Under the pieces are notes generated by a model. It did not search any database. It saw only the letters and a list, made by a program, of their open reading frames with translations, and was not told the origin of the DNA. Made by a program: the position numbers and the translations under genes. Positions 35,260-46,247 of a stretch of DNA of 64,000 nucleotides are shown here, one piece after another (the first letter of the stretch is position 1; each line of letters starts with the position of its first letter). The stretch comes from Gymnopus androsaceus JB14 (Eukaryota > Basidiomycota > Agaricomycetes > Agaricales > Omphalotaceae). The DNA lies in NCBI GenBank assembly GCA_009733575.1, contig ML769709.1, forward strand, positions 1 through 64,000, in the 5' to 3' direction.

Positions 35260-36010
35260 CTCCGGCCCGGGACGCCATAGGCTGAACTTCGCGATGCCGA
35301 GAGTCAACCATAATATTAACCATTGTTGTCGACATCATCATCTCCGCCGTTGATAACAGTGTCTTCTTTAGCCGTCTGCGCGCTCAGGACAGCTTTGCAA
35401 ATTTCCTCAACGGTGCTTTCATCAGCTGTGACCATGATCTTCTCGCTTTCCGGGTTTAACAGCGAGTCCCTCACCCAACTCGAAACAAGTGGCTGAGTCA
35501 ATTGAAGATTCGGATAGATGGGGTCAAAATGACGAGCACGGTCTTTGATTGGTTTTTACCATTGGCATAATGCCAATTAAGGATTTCGATACGCTATGCA
35601 ACAATTATGCTTTTTTGTGAAAACGGGTTTTTCTGGTGGTTTGATCTGACTTTTCTTCGTAGTTGTCAAAGAATCAGGCTCTTTGGCATTTGGACCTGTA
35701 CATACAGATTATGAAGAGAGAAAATCCCATTGGAAAATGAACTTACGCTTTCGTTTGTTGCCTACAACTTTCGGAGCACCTCTGGCAAGTTCTGTAAGAC
35801 GCTTTAGAATGCCTTTCTTCTTTTCATCCAGCCGTCCCAAGCCACGTTCGTAGTCCGTGGCATTCTCCAGCTCGGAAATGAACTGCTCCCCGCCAACAAG
35901 ATTACCTTCTTGATCCAGCCATTGTTCATCTCCATCTGATATCTTTTCCTTATTTGCAAGCTTAGCTTCGAGAGCCTAGTTCCTGTTTGGTTAACTGTTT
36001 CTGCTCGCAA
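35260..36010 (-). pseudogene. Transposon helix-turn-helix protein relic
   Basis: Minus-strand pieces read LANKEKISDGDEQWLDQEGN, ENATDYERGLGRLDEKKK and VVGNKRK. After an intron they read EKPVFTKKH, RIEILNWHYANGKNQSKT, and in a shifted frame ARHFDPIYPNLQLTQPLVSSW. The last two form a CENP-B/Pogo-like helix-turn-helix DNA-binding region. The one-base shift inside that motif disables it. No catalytic domain is present nearby. Confidence 0.5.
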
Positions 36011-36033
36011 CCCCGAAATCTCGTACTCAAGTC

Positions 36034-36092
36034 TTGTGTCACATGAGCATCAGAATACAATGACAAAAAGCGATAACAAGGTAATAATTAAT
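36034..36092. repeat. Repeat shared with 28889-28951
   Basis: Same ~55-bp block as at 28889. It lies just 3' of the truncated deaminase copy and is probably part of that gene's 3' flank. Confidence 0.55.
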
Positions 36093-36145
36093 ACAACATC
36101 AATGTCCAGTGTATTTAGAGTACTAGTCCATCCTATCGACAATTC

Positions 36146-36440
36146 TCAGATACCTTCAAAAAAATGACCAGGTATATCCTCAATGCCTGTGGCAGAACCA
36201 GCAGAGCTTTGTCTGGAATGAATTCGAACAACCTTCTTACACGCTTCAAGCAACTCTTGTCGAAGAGCAACCAATATGTCGTCAGGAAGCCCAGGTGGAG
36301 GAAGCCAAGGATAAAAGGTACCATGAGTACCTGGGAGTACAAATTTAAAAGGGCGTTTGCTGTTGTAAGCATCCTGGAGTGACCAACACAATTGGCAAGA
36401 TTTTTTGCTAACCCAATGGGCCATTCCTTGGTTGATTACT
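36146..36440 (-). pseudogene. Truncated second copy of deaminase 3' end
   Basis: The minus strand encodes MAHWVSKKSCQLCWSL, then GTHGTFYPWLPPPGLPDDIL and a C-terminus ending FFEGI before a stop at 36146. It is closely similar to the last exon of the gene at 32830-34905 but in the opposite orientation. The HAE half and everything upstream are missing, so it cannot make an active enzyme. Confidence 0.7.
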
Positions 36441-36655
36441 AATGTTTAGAGTAAGTCCTCTTAGCGCTTCTAAGTTCTAGTCTCACAGACACTCACGCCC
36501 TTCATTCGGTGAGTTACTCACATCTCTTTCTTTATTGTCCCGACACAATAACTGACGGCTTAGTCCACAGTTCGGCCACAGACCTGCTGCTGCTTTGACT
36601 GGTCAAAGCAGTCGACCTGACTATATATTCCCTGGTAGAGCGTTGAGAGTTCCAA

Positions 36656-36752
36656 TTTCTCTCTCATCTCGTCGCTCTACCAGGTACGGACTTGAACTCT
36701 CTTTCATTTGTATAGATTACTTACATTTTCTCTCATCTCGTCGCTCTACCAG
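36656..36752. repeat. 26-bp direct repeat pair
   Basis: The 26-bp block ctctcatctcgtcgctctac plus flanks occurs at about 36657-36683 and 36726-36752, just upstream of the Gag-like relic. An inverse piece (ctggtagagcg) precedes it. It may be a leader or terminal structure of that retroelement. Confidence 0.45.
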
Positions 36753-36798
36753 TCTCGCGTATTATCAATCTCATCAATTCATCTATTTCTCATCTACT

Positions 36799-38190
36799 AT
36801 GAGCCATGGAACCTTTCAGCCATAAGGTTCTACACCCCAATCCCCACAACCTAATGAATCCAGCGGTAGATTCAGTCAGCAGGGCATAGGCGAGTCGGCG
36901 GATCCCAGTGGTTCGCAGGGCAATAGCGCCAACGGGCAGTCCTCAGACCCTGCTGAGAGCCACTCGCAACCAACCCCCAATGAGATTGCAGAGCACAATA
37001 GAGTCATTACCGAACTCCTGACTCCATGCAAGCCTTCGTCGATGACTTCCAGCAGTCCAAACGTTTTCGAGAAGATACGGAGCGCTGCATTTCAGGAGCT
37101 TTGGCCCATTTCTGTCTCCATACCGCTAGCAATACGATGCCATGCTCCAACGCCCTTTCTTTACCCAGCATGACGAATCCAACGTGAAGCTGAGCAACGA
37201 CTCACGAGGTTCGCAGTCGGAAACTCAGAGCGCAATAACAACCCCGGAGGACAGCGCGATCTTGAGAAATAACTTGAAGAAGCGCGAGAATTGGTTGCTC
37301 GCCTTGAACACGAACAAGTCGCCGTTGCTGGAGGAGAAGACATTGGCAACGGCGACGATGACGATGAGCCCGTCCTCCTCCGACGTGTGTCTTCCCAACG
37401 AAACCCTTCCCTCCTGGACCGCATGTCCGCCGCTCTCAAACGTAGCCAATCCTCGTCCCCGGAAGCATCAGAGGACGAGTCCTCCAGCCTATACAAGAAA
37501 CCCAAGATGGATAAATCCCAATTCGATTTTGTACAGGTCGAGTAAGAGGACGAGGACTTCGAACTCAAAGCACCTTGCAATTACCAGAAAAATCGAAAAC
37601 TATAGTCGAGACATCAACGAGACTGTCCGACTCATCAGGTCCCAACCCCACCTCCCCAACCTTCCTTCCTCCAAGTGGAAGAATGTCCTCCTCAACAGCT
37701 ATGTCGAGTTCGATACCATCCTCTCTGAGGAATTCAATGCCGATGGTGAAGAAGACATCATTGACGGTAAAGAGAACATTGTCCCCTGCAACTCCTCCCG
37801 TTCCAAGACATCTCGACATGTTATCCAGTTTGACCGTGCTGCCCGCAGGTACATCTGGAAACAACGTGGAGTCCTATTCGACGAAACTTGGAAATTCGAG
37901 AACTTTGTCCGCGCTGCTGTCCGAGGTCCAGGATGTTAACTCTAAAGGAGAATCGTCAGCTTCATCCGAGAAACTCAGACGGAAAGAAACTTGCAGGAAT
38001 TGGAATGACAAACGCTGCCACAATGACCCTTGCCCCCGAGACCACAAATGCTCAAAACGTGGTTCCCGCGAGCACCCCGCCGCCGACTGCACCTCACCCA
38101 ATCGAAAACTTTCTGAGCAGCGTGCTAGAAAGTTGGTTGGGTCGAAGTTTGAGTCACTGGCACCCTCATCGAAACAAACAACGATGATGG
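36799..38190 (+). pseudogene. Retroelement Gag-like ORF relic (CCCH/zinc motif)
   Basis: Plus-strand frames, broken by shifts and stops, read SHGTFQP then a Ser/Gln-rich segment, EEARELVARLEHEQVAVAG, LPNLPSSKWKNVLLNSYVEF, IQFDRAARRYIWKQRG and CRNWNDKRCHNDPCPRDHKC. The last is a Cys/His-rich zinc-type motif. The order (W-x-N-V core, D-R-A-x-R, then zinc motif) resembles Gag-like ORFs upstream of tyrosine-recombinase (DIRS-like) retroelements in mushrooms. No RT or recombinase follows. Confidence 0.45.
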
Positions 38191-38468
38191 GCAGGATAAC
38201 CCTGTCTCCCCATCTCTATCCCATTTTCTCCCCCGGTACTTTAGAGGTTTTGCCTCGGTACCTGCTCCAGTCGCACTGCTCAATATACCGAAGTCGATAT
38301 CATCTCGCTGGATTAAAAATCCTCTATGAGAACACTAAAAAAACATGACATTGGGGCAATATGCTTTGCAAGTTCGCGATATCAAAAACATTACACATTT
38401 ACGAGCCTTCATGCAATTCTTGTATACAACAACATTAAAGGCTGAAATTATAGTACAATAGACCCACA

Positions 38469-38942
38469 TCAATCAAACGACATAAAGCTTGCATTCCTAA
38501 AAGCAAGGACCTTTTCAGATAGATTTAAATTCGATACGCGAAAACACACCTCCTGAATTTTCGAAAAATGATGAAGCGCCCTGACGCTATTTTTGATCCC
38601 TTCGGAGTTAATTTGATGTTGAACAAGCAGGCATTCTACAATGTTGTTCATCTCCTTGAGATAGAAATTCAAGCACCCCCTGTCGCCACCCGGGCCTGTG
38701 TAAAGAAGCGTAAGTCACTCCACGCCGTTGTTGAGGCCACTAGGATACCCACCTGCTTGTTCGATAGTTGTCATGATCTTTTTGACCCAAGCCTTTGCTT
38801 CTTTCGCTCTTTCCTTGCAGGATATATTAATGGCTTTGAAATTGATCAGATTAATCAAGACACTGTATGAAACCCACACACATTTTTTTGCATCAACGCT
38901 CTCTGATAAATCGCGACTCTTAAGAGTCAATCCATTAAACAT
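38469..38942 (-). CDS. Hypothetical minus-strand exons
   Basis: Two open blocks can be joined over a GT...AG gap: NISCKERAKEAKAWVKKIMT and, after the gap, YLKEMNNIVECLLVQHQINS. Both are helical and charged. I do not recognise the family, and start and completeness are uncertain. Confidence 0.3.
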
Positions 38943-39208
38943 CGTATAATTGTATTTTATTTCATTCCTCTTGTTTTTACAGGCCTGGCGATGAGGTCCC
39001 CAGTCGTGGTTTTGACAGTTTACGTCCTAGTATTGTGTCAAACAATTAACAGGGCTTGATAAATCAAGAAGAAACCACCTACGCAGTAAGCTACAGAGAA
39101 GCAGCCTGTACAAGCGCGCACACGAATCAATTCTGTATGGCAATGACTGCAGTTAATCATCTTTGGGCGGAGTGGTGTGGTGGTTCAGAAGAAAGGGATG
39201 TGGTTGTC

Positions 39209-40520
39209 GATCAAGTATGTGATATCTCAGCCTGAGTGAAGGCATGGCAGCGGTTCTGTCTGGAATTTGTGATATCACAATGACGAGTACGAGATACGAG
39301 AAACGCGTGCTAAGATTGGGAAGACCCTTTACTTAGATTACCGTCTCGCGCTGCTCAGTTGATACAAAAAGTCAAAATCAGCACGGTACAGCACTTGTCC
39401 CGATGTGATTGACGAGATTCGGGCATCAACTCAAATCTATTGATATGATACAAAAAAGGTGACAAGTGCACCTTGGGGCATAGAAAATAGAAGGTCAGAA
39501 AAGCCACGTGCTGGCGGCAGATGCACAAGTCAAGACTCAGACATGATGGGATGGAAAAGATGTGAAATGAGGAAGGAACCCCAGGACCCTGCATAAGCAG
39601 GAAAAGCAGAATCAGATCCCAAAAGGGATTGAAGCGCTCACCGGGTGACGAGGACGTGGACGGTGACGAGGAAGAGGAAGAGACTTCTATCGTTGACATC
39701 CTCGAGCTCGAGAGCGACCATGGGACTCCTGTCTCTACCCAGCGTACGTTCCACCTTTTACTTTTACTCCTTTCTTCCTAACTCATGTTCATGTTCTTTC
39801 TTCAGTTCTCAAACGCGGGAGATCCGTCGATTACCAATTGTGGCGTCTGGAACAGACATATCACGCAAGGAAGTGCTTCTTGCGGAAAAGATGCACCCTG
39901 TATGAGGAATGAACCCTGCACGGGCATCTTTCGATAGACGCGCCCACAAATTTAGGTTTCAGAGAACATCATAACCAAATACGGACGCTCGACTGATGAA
40001 TCTCTGACGCGGGGACCTCAAAAAGCTATAACGAGACATTGGAATTCCACCGGGCAGGTACTCCTCGTACCAACCAAGGAATTCACATCTCCTAAAAATG
40101 GGAATGCGGTGTTTTCAGTTAGAAAATCATACGCTCGCTGATCGAGTATGTGATATCTCGAAGAAAACACGGCAACGGTTCTGTCTGGAAATTGTGATAT
40201 CACGATCACAAGTACGAGATACGGGAAACGCGTGCTAAGATTGGGAAGACCCTTTTATGATAGGTAGTCTGTCAAAAATGGCGACAAGGGCACCTTGGGG
40301 CATGGAATCTATTTCCGTGATAGGTAGTCCGTCAAAAATGGTGACAAAGGCACTTGGGGCATAGAAAATAGAAGGTCGGAAAAAGCCACGTGCTGGCTGC
40401 AGATGCTCAACTCGAGACTCCGACATGATGGAATGGAAAAGATGTGATATGAGGAAGGAACCCCTGGACCCTGCATAAGCAGGAAAGGCAGAATACAATC
40501 CAAAAGGGATTTAAGCGCTG
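39209..40520. repeat. Dispersed direct duplication (~400-bp units)
   Basis: Two units, 39209-39638 and 40139-40520, share two long blocks, one starting near tatgtgatatctc and one containing ccttggggcatagaaaatag. Unit 2 also has a ~62-bp internal tandem repeat (gataggtagtc at 40258 and 40318). They could be old LTRs of a lost element or a segmental duplication. The DNA between holds an acidic open frame (39640-39900) that I cannot assign. Confidence 0.55.
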
Positions 40521-41537
40521 ACCGGGATATCCCGATCACATCACACCTGGAAGAACAGCACAGCAAAAGAACCATTACGGTTTCTACGGGGAATGTGAGA
40601 TCATGAGAATGCAGGGTCCAAAGGCCATGTGTCTGGGCCACGCCGAACATACTGGGAGCAGAGGAAGGAGGTAATTGCGGCTGAGGCTTCGTCATTGCGA
40701 TTGACTTTTCGACAAGTCGTTCGTGTTCATGGCCATGTTGATACGCAGGAAGATGAACCGGAGAGCCTGGCGATGCTGGAGAAGTATGACGAGATGTTGA
40801 AGCAAACAATAGCAATCCCAATTCCTGATTCGCTCATCTTCGTCCGGGATATACCGTAAGGATTGCATGTTCTGTGACCATTACCTGCAAAGTCAAGATT
40901 AACAATGATTGATGTCAGAATAAAGGAAGGGGGAAAGATGAAGAAGATAAAGAAGCGGTGTAAAGGAAGTACCGAACATGGTCAAAGTAGTGGCTCATTG
41001 AAGATTCGGGGCCAGCTTTCATCGATCTATTGCGAATGGACCAGAACAAGAAATCAAGGAAATGACTCTGTATTGAGATCCTAATAATAAGTACAGCTAA
41101 TTCGCGAATTTAAAGTCTATAAAACTGTGTCAGCGGTTCACGCAAAGCATGAACAACGGCGTAATGCACAAAATGCATCTTTCCACCAAGACTATCTAAG
41201 CCACCCAAATCTCCTAGTCATTTTCGAGCTATTTGGGCCGTCCGGGTGAGAAATGAAGAGCCCAGCGCAGAAAACTTTCGTGAGACATAGCGTTCAGTCA
41301 TAAGGGTCTGATAATATGGATTAACCAGGCCGTTATCATGACATTCTAATGCCGTTAAAGCTATAAAGGGCAAAAATAAATCTCCGACAGGCATTAGACG
41401 CCCATTGGCCGATTGGCCATTTTGGCCATTGATTAACCAAAAGGAATCATTTGACAATCGAAATATCAACATGCTGGTTGGTTTGGTTCAAAATTTCTTC
41501 TCCGTAACGTCAACAATCATCTTGTATTGGGCCCAGC
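40521..41537. other. Upstream region of F-box gene
   Basis: A 76-residue open frame at 40629-40859 lacks an ATG and is not convincing. I see no other feature. Confidence 0.4.
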
Positions 41538-42998
41538 ATGACATCCACCTTCCACTTGCGCCAAGGACAGGAAACAGTATCTTACTCTTCCTCGCTCACA
41601 GCTACAACGATTGAAGAAATAGACTCAATCATTACCACCCTAGCCACTGCAAAGGCTCTAATTAATACCGAGTATTGTCGTGTCGCTGACCTCCGGCTGA
41701 CGATTCTACGTGAAAAATCTGCGTTCAGACGCATCCCTCCAGAAATCTTCCATCTCATCTTCCTGAAGGCTGCCGAGGTGACAGAAATACACTGGTGTCG
41801 CCCAGTAATTGCTATATCGCAAACCTGCCAGAGGTGGAGAGCGATTGCCTTCAGTTCTCCGAAGTTATGGTCTACTTTCGCTGTTAATTTGGCGAAATTC
41901 CACTACAGACGGGAGACGATGGAGTGGTATCTACTCCATTCTAAAGATTACCCTTTGAGCATGGAGGCTCGTCTCAGCGACGACTTGGGCGACGGTACAG
42001 TTGAAGAGCTCGAAAATCTCTTCATCCAATGCGCTCCGAGGATTCGGTCATTGACCATTGACACCCCATGGTGGAGCGATACCTTGAACGGCCTCTTACG
42101 AAAGTACGACTTCTCCTTAGTTAAAAGTTTTGATATAAGGCTCGTCAGCCATAGCGAGTCGTTGGACTGGGCACTTGAACGCATGCCTGCTCTCTCCTCC
42201 TTGCGATATTCTATTGGTCTCGCTCCACACGATATCCCCTCCCTGGAAAAGCTCAGCAGTGTCGAGCTCGATATATCCAACGATTATCTGCCGTGTTTAC
42301 GTGGATGTTTACAGCTCGAGAATCTCACCTTGATCAATACGAGGTTTGATCTCTCGCAGTGGGATCATGAGGTACTGTGGGGGGATCAGCCTCCCTTGGG
42401 GCCCCCCGTGGTTTTAAAGGAGCTTCATGCTATGTATCTTGTGGTCGAGAGCAGGCAAAGATACGTTCAGAATGCTCTCACGTCGATAAAAGCACCGCAT
42501 CTGGAGCATCTTGCTATTGATGCAAGTGAGGAGGATATCATTCCTGACAATTGGACAGTCTATAACGAACAATCGACTGGTAGCCCATGGCTCCAAAAAT
42601 TAACTTCTTACACGATTAATACGCAGCTGACAGACTTTCTTCAAACGTCTGGGCAAAGTCTCTCTACGCTGGAGTTGATCGGTATTTCCATGACCGATGT
42701 CGAGCTCCTCAGCGCGCTCTACAATGTTGTCTCACTGCGGAAACTGGTTATAGGTGATACACAACACTCTTTGAAGTCGGTGTATCCAGTGACCAACTCA
42801 TTGATCATGGCTCTAAAGAAAAGTTCATTTCTCCCGGGATTGGTACAGGCTGATTTCTGGTCAGCAGCGAAAAATCGAAGACCTCCTTGTCTTCACTGTT
42901 GCGTTGAAATGGGAATCAGTCGGGATCCGATCTTCCGACACTTAACGGTTTCAGTACCAAGGTTCCTGTCGCATGATGCATCGGAAGGAGTATGTTAG
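41538..42998 (+). CDS. F-box protein, leucine-rich repeats
   Basis: A single-exon ORF of 486 residues starting at ATG 41538. Residues ~63-110 form an F-box (FRRIPPEIFHLIFLKAAEV, then SQTCQRWRAIAFSSPKLWS), preceded by a helical stretch. The rest has irregular leucine-rich repeats (LENLTLINTRF, LSTLELIGISM and others). Large families of this form exist in Agaricomycetes; they are thought to be substrate adaptors of SCF ubiquitin ligases. No lesion was seen. No signal peptide or membrane segment is evident. The substrate is unknown. Confidence 0.88.
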   Translation: MTSTFHLRQGQETVSYSSSLTATTIEEIDSIITTLATAKALINTEYCRVADLRLTILREKSAFRRIPPEIFHLIFLKAAEVTEIHWCRPVIAISQTCQRWRAIAFSSPKLWSTFAVNLAKFHYRRETMEWYLLHSKDYPLSMEARLSDDLGDGTVEELENLFIQCAPRIRSLTIDTPWWSDTLNGLLRKYDFSLVKSFDIRLVSHSESLDWALERMPALSSLRYSIGLAPHDIPSLEKLSSVELDISNDYLPCLRGCLQLENLTLINTRFDLSQWDHEVLWGDQPPLGPPVVLKELHAMYLVVESRQRYVQNALTSIKAPHLEHLAIDASEEDIIPDNWTVYNEQSTGSPWLQKLTSYTINTQLTDFLQTSGQSLSTLELIGISMTDVELLSALYNVVSLRKLVIGDTQHSLKSVYPVTNSLIMALKKSSFLPGLVQADFWSAAKNRRPPCLHCCVEMGISRDPIFRHLTVSVPRFLSHDASEGVC

Positions 42999-43401
42999 GG
43001 ACTTTGTTGAGTAGTTTTCGGTCATTGTCACCGCTAGGCAGAAGGCGCATGTACATACCTGTTTTGAACCGCAATGTATCCGAATCGCGAGTCCTCATTT
43101 AATGTATTTAAGCGGGGAGATCATTGAGCACGTCGCCCCGAAGAGATCGACTGGATATACTTGTGTGTCCAAGTTCGAATCTGCATCTTGATTCTTTCGG
43201 ATAATCTTCCTATTACCAATAACAAGCGCTCGTAGATGACTCGGAAATGATGAGAAAAAGCGCAAGCAAGCAGCGAACCACCAATTTCACGCTTGTCACC
43301 GAGATCCCCTCTGAAAGCAATGGACGAGGTGTGTGTTTCTTCCTTGTACTTCCTCGATACTGACCTGATATGCTTAGGATCACCACTGGAGATGTTTACT
43401 T

Positions 43402-44830
43402 GTGGATTGCAATCCATACGGAAAAGTCAGAACCTGTACGGCGACATCTCTTTCCCAACTATCCACACTCATTGCCAGCTGCCAACGCTATATCCCAAAA
43501 ATGTCTGCACAGCTTCTGCTCACTGTGTCAAACATGAACTACATGGGCCAACACTTTGCAGCACTTTCCACCGAGTTGGATGACCAGTTCTATGCGAACC
43601 ACCTTTTGCGGATTAAGCAACTACTGGCGCTTGGAAATGAGCTTGCGGCTCTTCCTGCTCTACAGAGCACATTTGATATTTGCCTCGAGAGCCACAATAC
43701 TGTACCATCTGACAGGGTAGTCCTAGGCACCTTCCATAACCTGCGACACTTGAGGGAAAAGGTTATCCACCTGAGAAACTTCACAGAAACAACGTTCTAT
43801 GAAGTTTTAGACAGAGATCCTGTTTGGACGGAGGTGAAGTTGAGATCCATGGTAAGGGAGGTGAGTGCAATTGCTTCAAGCATGGCGAGACAATTGACAT
43901 TTCATACACTTCACAGATACGCCTTAATCAAAAACTCTTAGAAGGGAAGCTACCCAACATCTCTTTCTCCGACTTCAAAACATTGGGCGCTCGAGAATGG
44001 CTTAACGACGAGGTTATAAACTACTTTGTCAAGAAATGGTGCTCAAGATCATCTACTTTGGGGCTTAGCACGTTCTTCGCTTGTAAAGTCCTTTTCGATG
44101 ACGAAGATAATTCATGTATTCAGGCAAAACATGGGGTTTTGACTTTGGACGATGAAGAGACAGCGCTTAGGTGGTGTCGCAGGGCTGATGTGAGTTGCTT
44201 TCCTTCGATCCTTAAAATAGCTCACTCAGATTACAAAAGAAGAGTTTGTGTCTCAATATGGGGTGGGACTCGGTGTTTATCCCAATCAATGAAAACCGTT
44301 CACACTGGTATTCTGCTTACATTGATTTTCGCCGCAAACGCATCCACATTTACGACAGCTGGTCAGAAACCTGTCTTCTTAACCAACGAAAGCCTGTTCT
44401 ATTACGCAAAAATACAGGCCTCATGCTTGTAAGATTTCTTTGGCTACTAAGTAGGACCTGTTGGGCACGTCTGATACGCTTTAATGTGAGCAGGTCTTAA
44501 TGTGGCTCGCGGAACTACTGGGCCGTGAGAGAGGTGAGGAAGTGCAGCTGAAAAATGCTCCCTTGACGCAGTGGGTTTGCGATCCTCACACTAAGGTGCA
44601 TTTCTGTAGCTGTTCTACCCCACAAATCGCTGAATACTCTGCTGCAGGTACCCTTTCAACCTAATCACTTCGACTGTGGAGTCCATACACTCTGGCACTT
44701 ACAGCATGTCCTAGCGTTCCGGGAGGTCCAGGGAGAGGGCTGTTTATCAAATCGACTAATGTTTACAAACAACATGGTAGGGAAACGTCTGAGGCTGGCA
44801 CAAGAGATGTTGGATGATTGCGGCCTCTAA
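43402..44830 (+). CDS. Ulp1-type cysteine protease (C48)
   Basis: A multi-exon plus-strand gene ending with TAA at 44828-44830. Blocks: a helical N-terminal part (MSAQLLLTVSNMNYMGQ to RSMVRE, ~43500-43860), then IRLNQKLLEGKLPNI, GAREWLNDEVINYFVKKW, NRSHWYSAYIDFRRKRI, IYDSW and VPFQPNHFDCGVHTLWHL. The last four give the Ulp1 catalytic set: His (SHW), Asp (YDSW), Gln (FQPN) and Cys (DCGV). Enzymes of this fold cleave SUMO or related modifiers from proteins. Introns of about 40-65 nt have GT...AG borders; one acceptor (before KSLCLNMGWDS, near 44240) is needed to hold frame. The start codon is uncertain; upstream exons may exist near 43300. No stop breaks the catalytic domain. The gene lies next to the JmjC-like gene on the same strand. 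Confidence 0.8.
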
Positions 44831-44899
44831 GTCTTGTATTTAATTCTTAGAATTACGAGTTTGCTGGCTTTACTCCAGGGGGTGATTCAATTTTTACGA

Positions 44900-45452
44900 T
44901 GAGGATGAAGCTCGTCAATTGAAACATTATGACTCGATTGACTTGAGTCACAAGCTTGGGCCATATAAGTACCTCGTTGATATCTGTTTTCCCTTATGTC
45001 TAAACGAATCTGGCTACCGCTTGCTCTATCTCGCAAAAAAGCTTGGAGAAAAGGTCCGTTATTCAATACCTGTGGAAGGTGTTCTCATCCACTGACATCT
45101 CCCACTACACCATTGGTCCACAGGCCTTCGCTGCTTGCGCCAAAAGAGACGTCGAATCATCTGGAAACATGATGTTGAGATTAGTTTCCACACCATACTG
45201 CGAACACGGTATACCGCACGCCGTCAGCTAGGGCAAGGGAACTCAGGCTTGGTTGCACTTGCAGCACAGCCAAAAACTGGTAATTCCCCAACAAAATCTC
45301 GTTCATCCTTTCAAACGCTCATCCGGTCATTGCTAGATATACCCACGGCACCTAATACCCCAGAAAGACCTCATCGATGGATCAACCCTAACAATGCATT
45401 ATCTCGACAGCGAGCCTATCTGGATCTTACTCAGCTATGGGAAGGCTTCTGA
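44900..45452 (+). CDS. Hypothetical protein exons
   Basis: After the protease stop, plus-strand blocks read YDEDEARQLKHYDSIDLSHK, YKYLVDICFPLCLNESGYR and, past an intron, FHTILRTRYTARRQLGQGNS to TAPNTPERPHRWINPNNALS with a stop at 45452. They could be an extra 3' exon set of the protease by alternative splicing or a separate small gene. I do not recognise the domain. Confidence 0.35.
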
Positions 45453-45707
45453 AATAACAGTGGCCGCGAAGAGGCTATTTTTCGTGGTCTGCTCTGGAGC
45501 ACCACTATGCGGTCGTCTACGACTCAAAGCATCCTTCTTCACAGCTTCAGGTCTCCCCACCAGACCATTCGAGCGAGAGAGGAAAAAGTAATAGTATGTT
45601 TGGAAAGATAAAGGTCCAAGAAAAAATAAACGTACAGAACGAGTCATGCTCATGTGGATGTGTAAAAATACTTCAATCAAAAAGTTACTTTCACAGATTT
45701 TATGTAT

Positions 45708-45769
45708 GACACTGGGGAGATTCGAACTCGCAGCTAGACTACAGAATCGGTTAGCAGAGCTGCAGTGTC
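45708..45769 (-). ncRNA. tRNA-like remnant
   Basis: On the minus strand gacactg pairs with cagtgtc and the segment tctagctgcgagttcgaatc is nearly the same as in the units at 29408 and 29949. This third copy lies in unrelated DNA, which favours a dispersed tRNA-derived repeat. Only 62 nt remain between the stems. Confidence 0.35.
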
Positions 45770-46247
45770 CATGTTTTGCTGGACATTATTCATGAATAAT
45801 AAGCTCTAACTGGCTAACCATTCACATATCTAATAGAACAATCTCCCCATGTGGTCCTGACCCTTTCTCCCTTTCTCTCATGCTCCTTGTTCTTGTTTGC
45901 CTCTTGAAATGTCTAACCAAATATCTTGCAGCCGAGGCTTGATCCGGACTCAAATGGGAGACCAAACATGGGCAAGCATCGTTGCAACGAGCACGTGACT
46001 TCCTTCTGACTCGTTTTCTTCAATGTCGGCCAGCCAGCTTTCCCTCTCAGGGGCTCCTGGTGAGGGGCATATCTTTTTTTAATCCTCTTGTACTTACTGT
46101 TCTTTTCCAGGCTCTTTAGTATCATCATCAAAGCTTTTCTCGATTGTCCTGACGTTTTTGCCAAGGGAAGGTCAATATGAACAAATATGTCCCCAGGACG
46201 AGCTCTCTGTACGCCATCCACTGTATATAACTTATTTAGCTTAGTGT

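Noticed and set aside
37161..37580. 139-residue minus-strand Ser/Arg-rich frame
   Set aside because: Antisense shadow of the Gag-like relic, low complexity.
40629..40859. 76-residue plus frame
   Set aside because: No ATG, no homology, no splice context.
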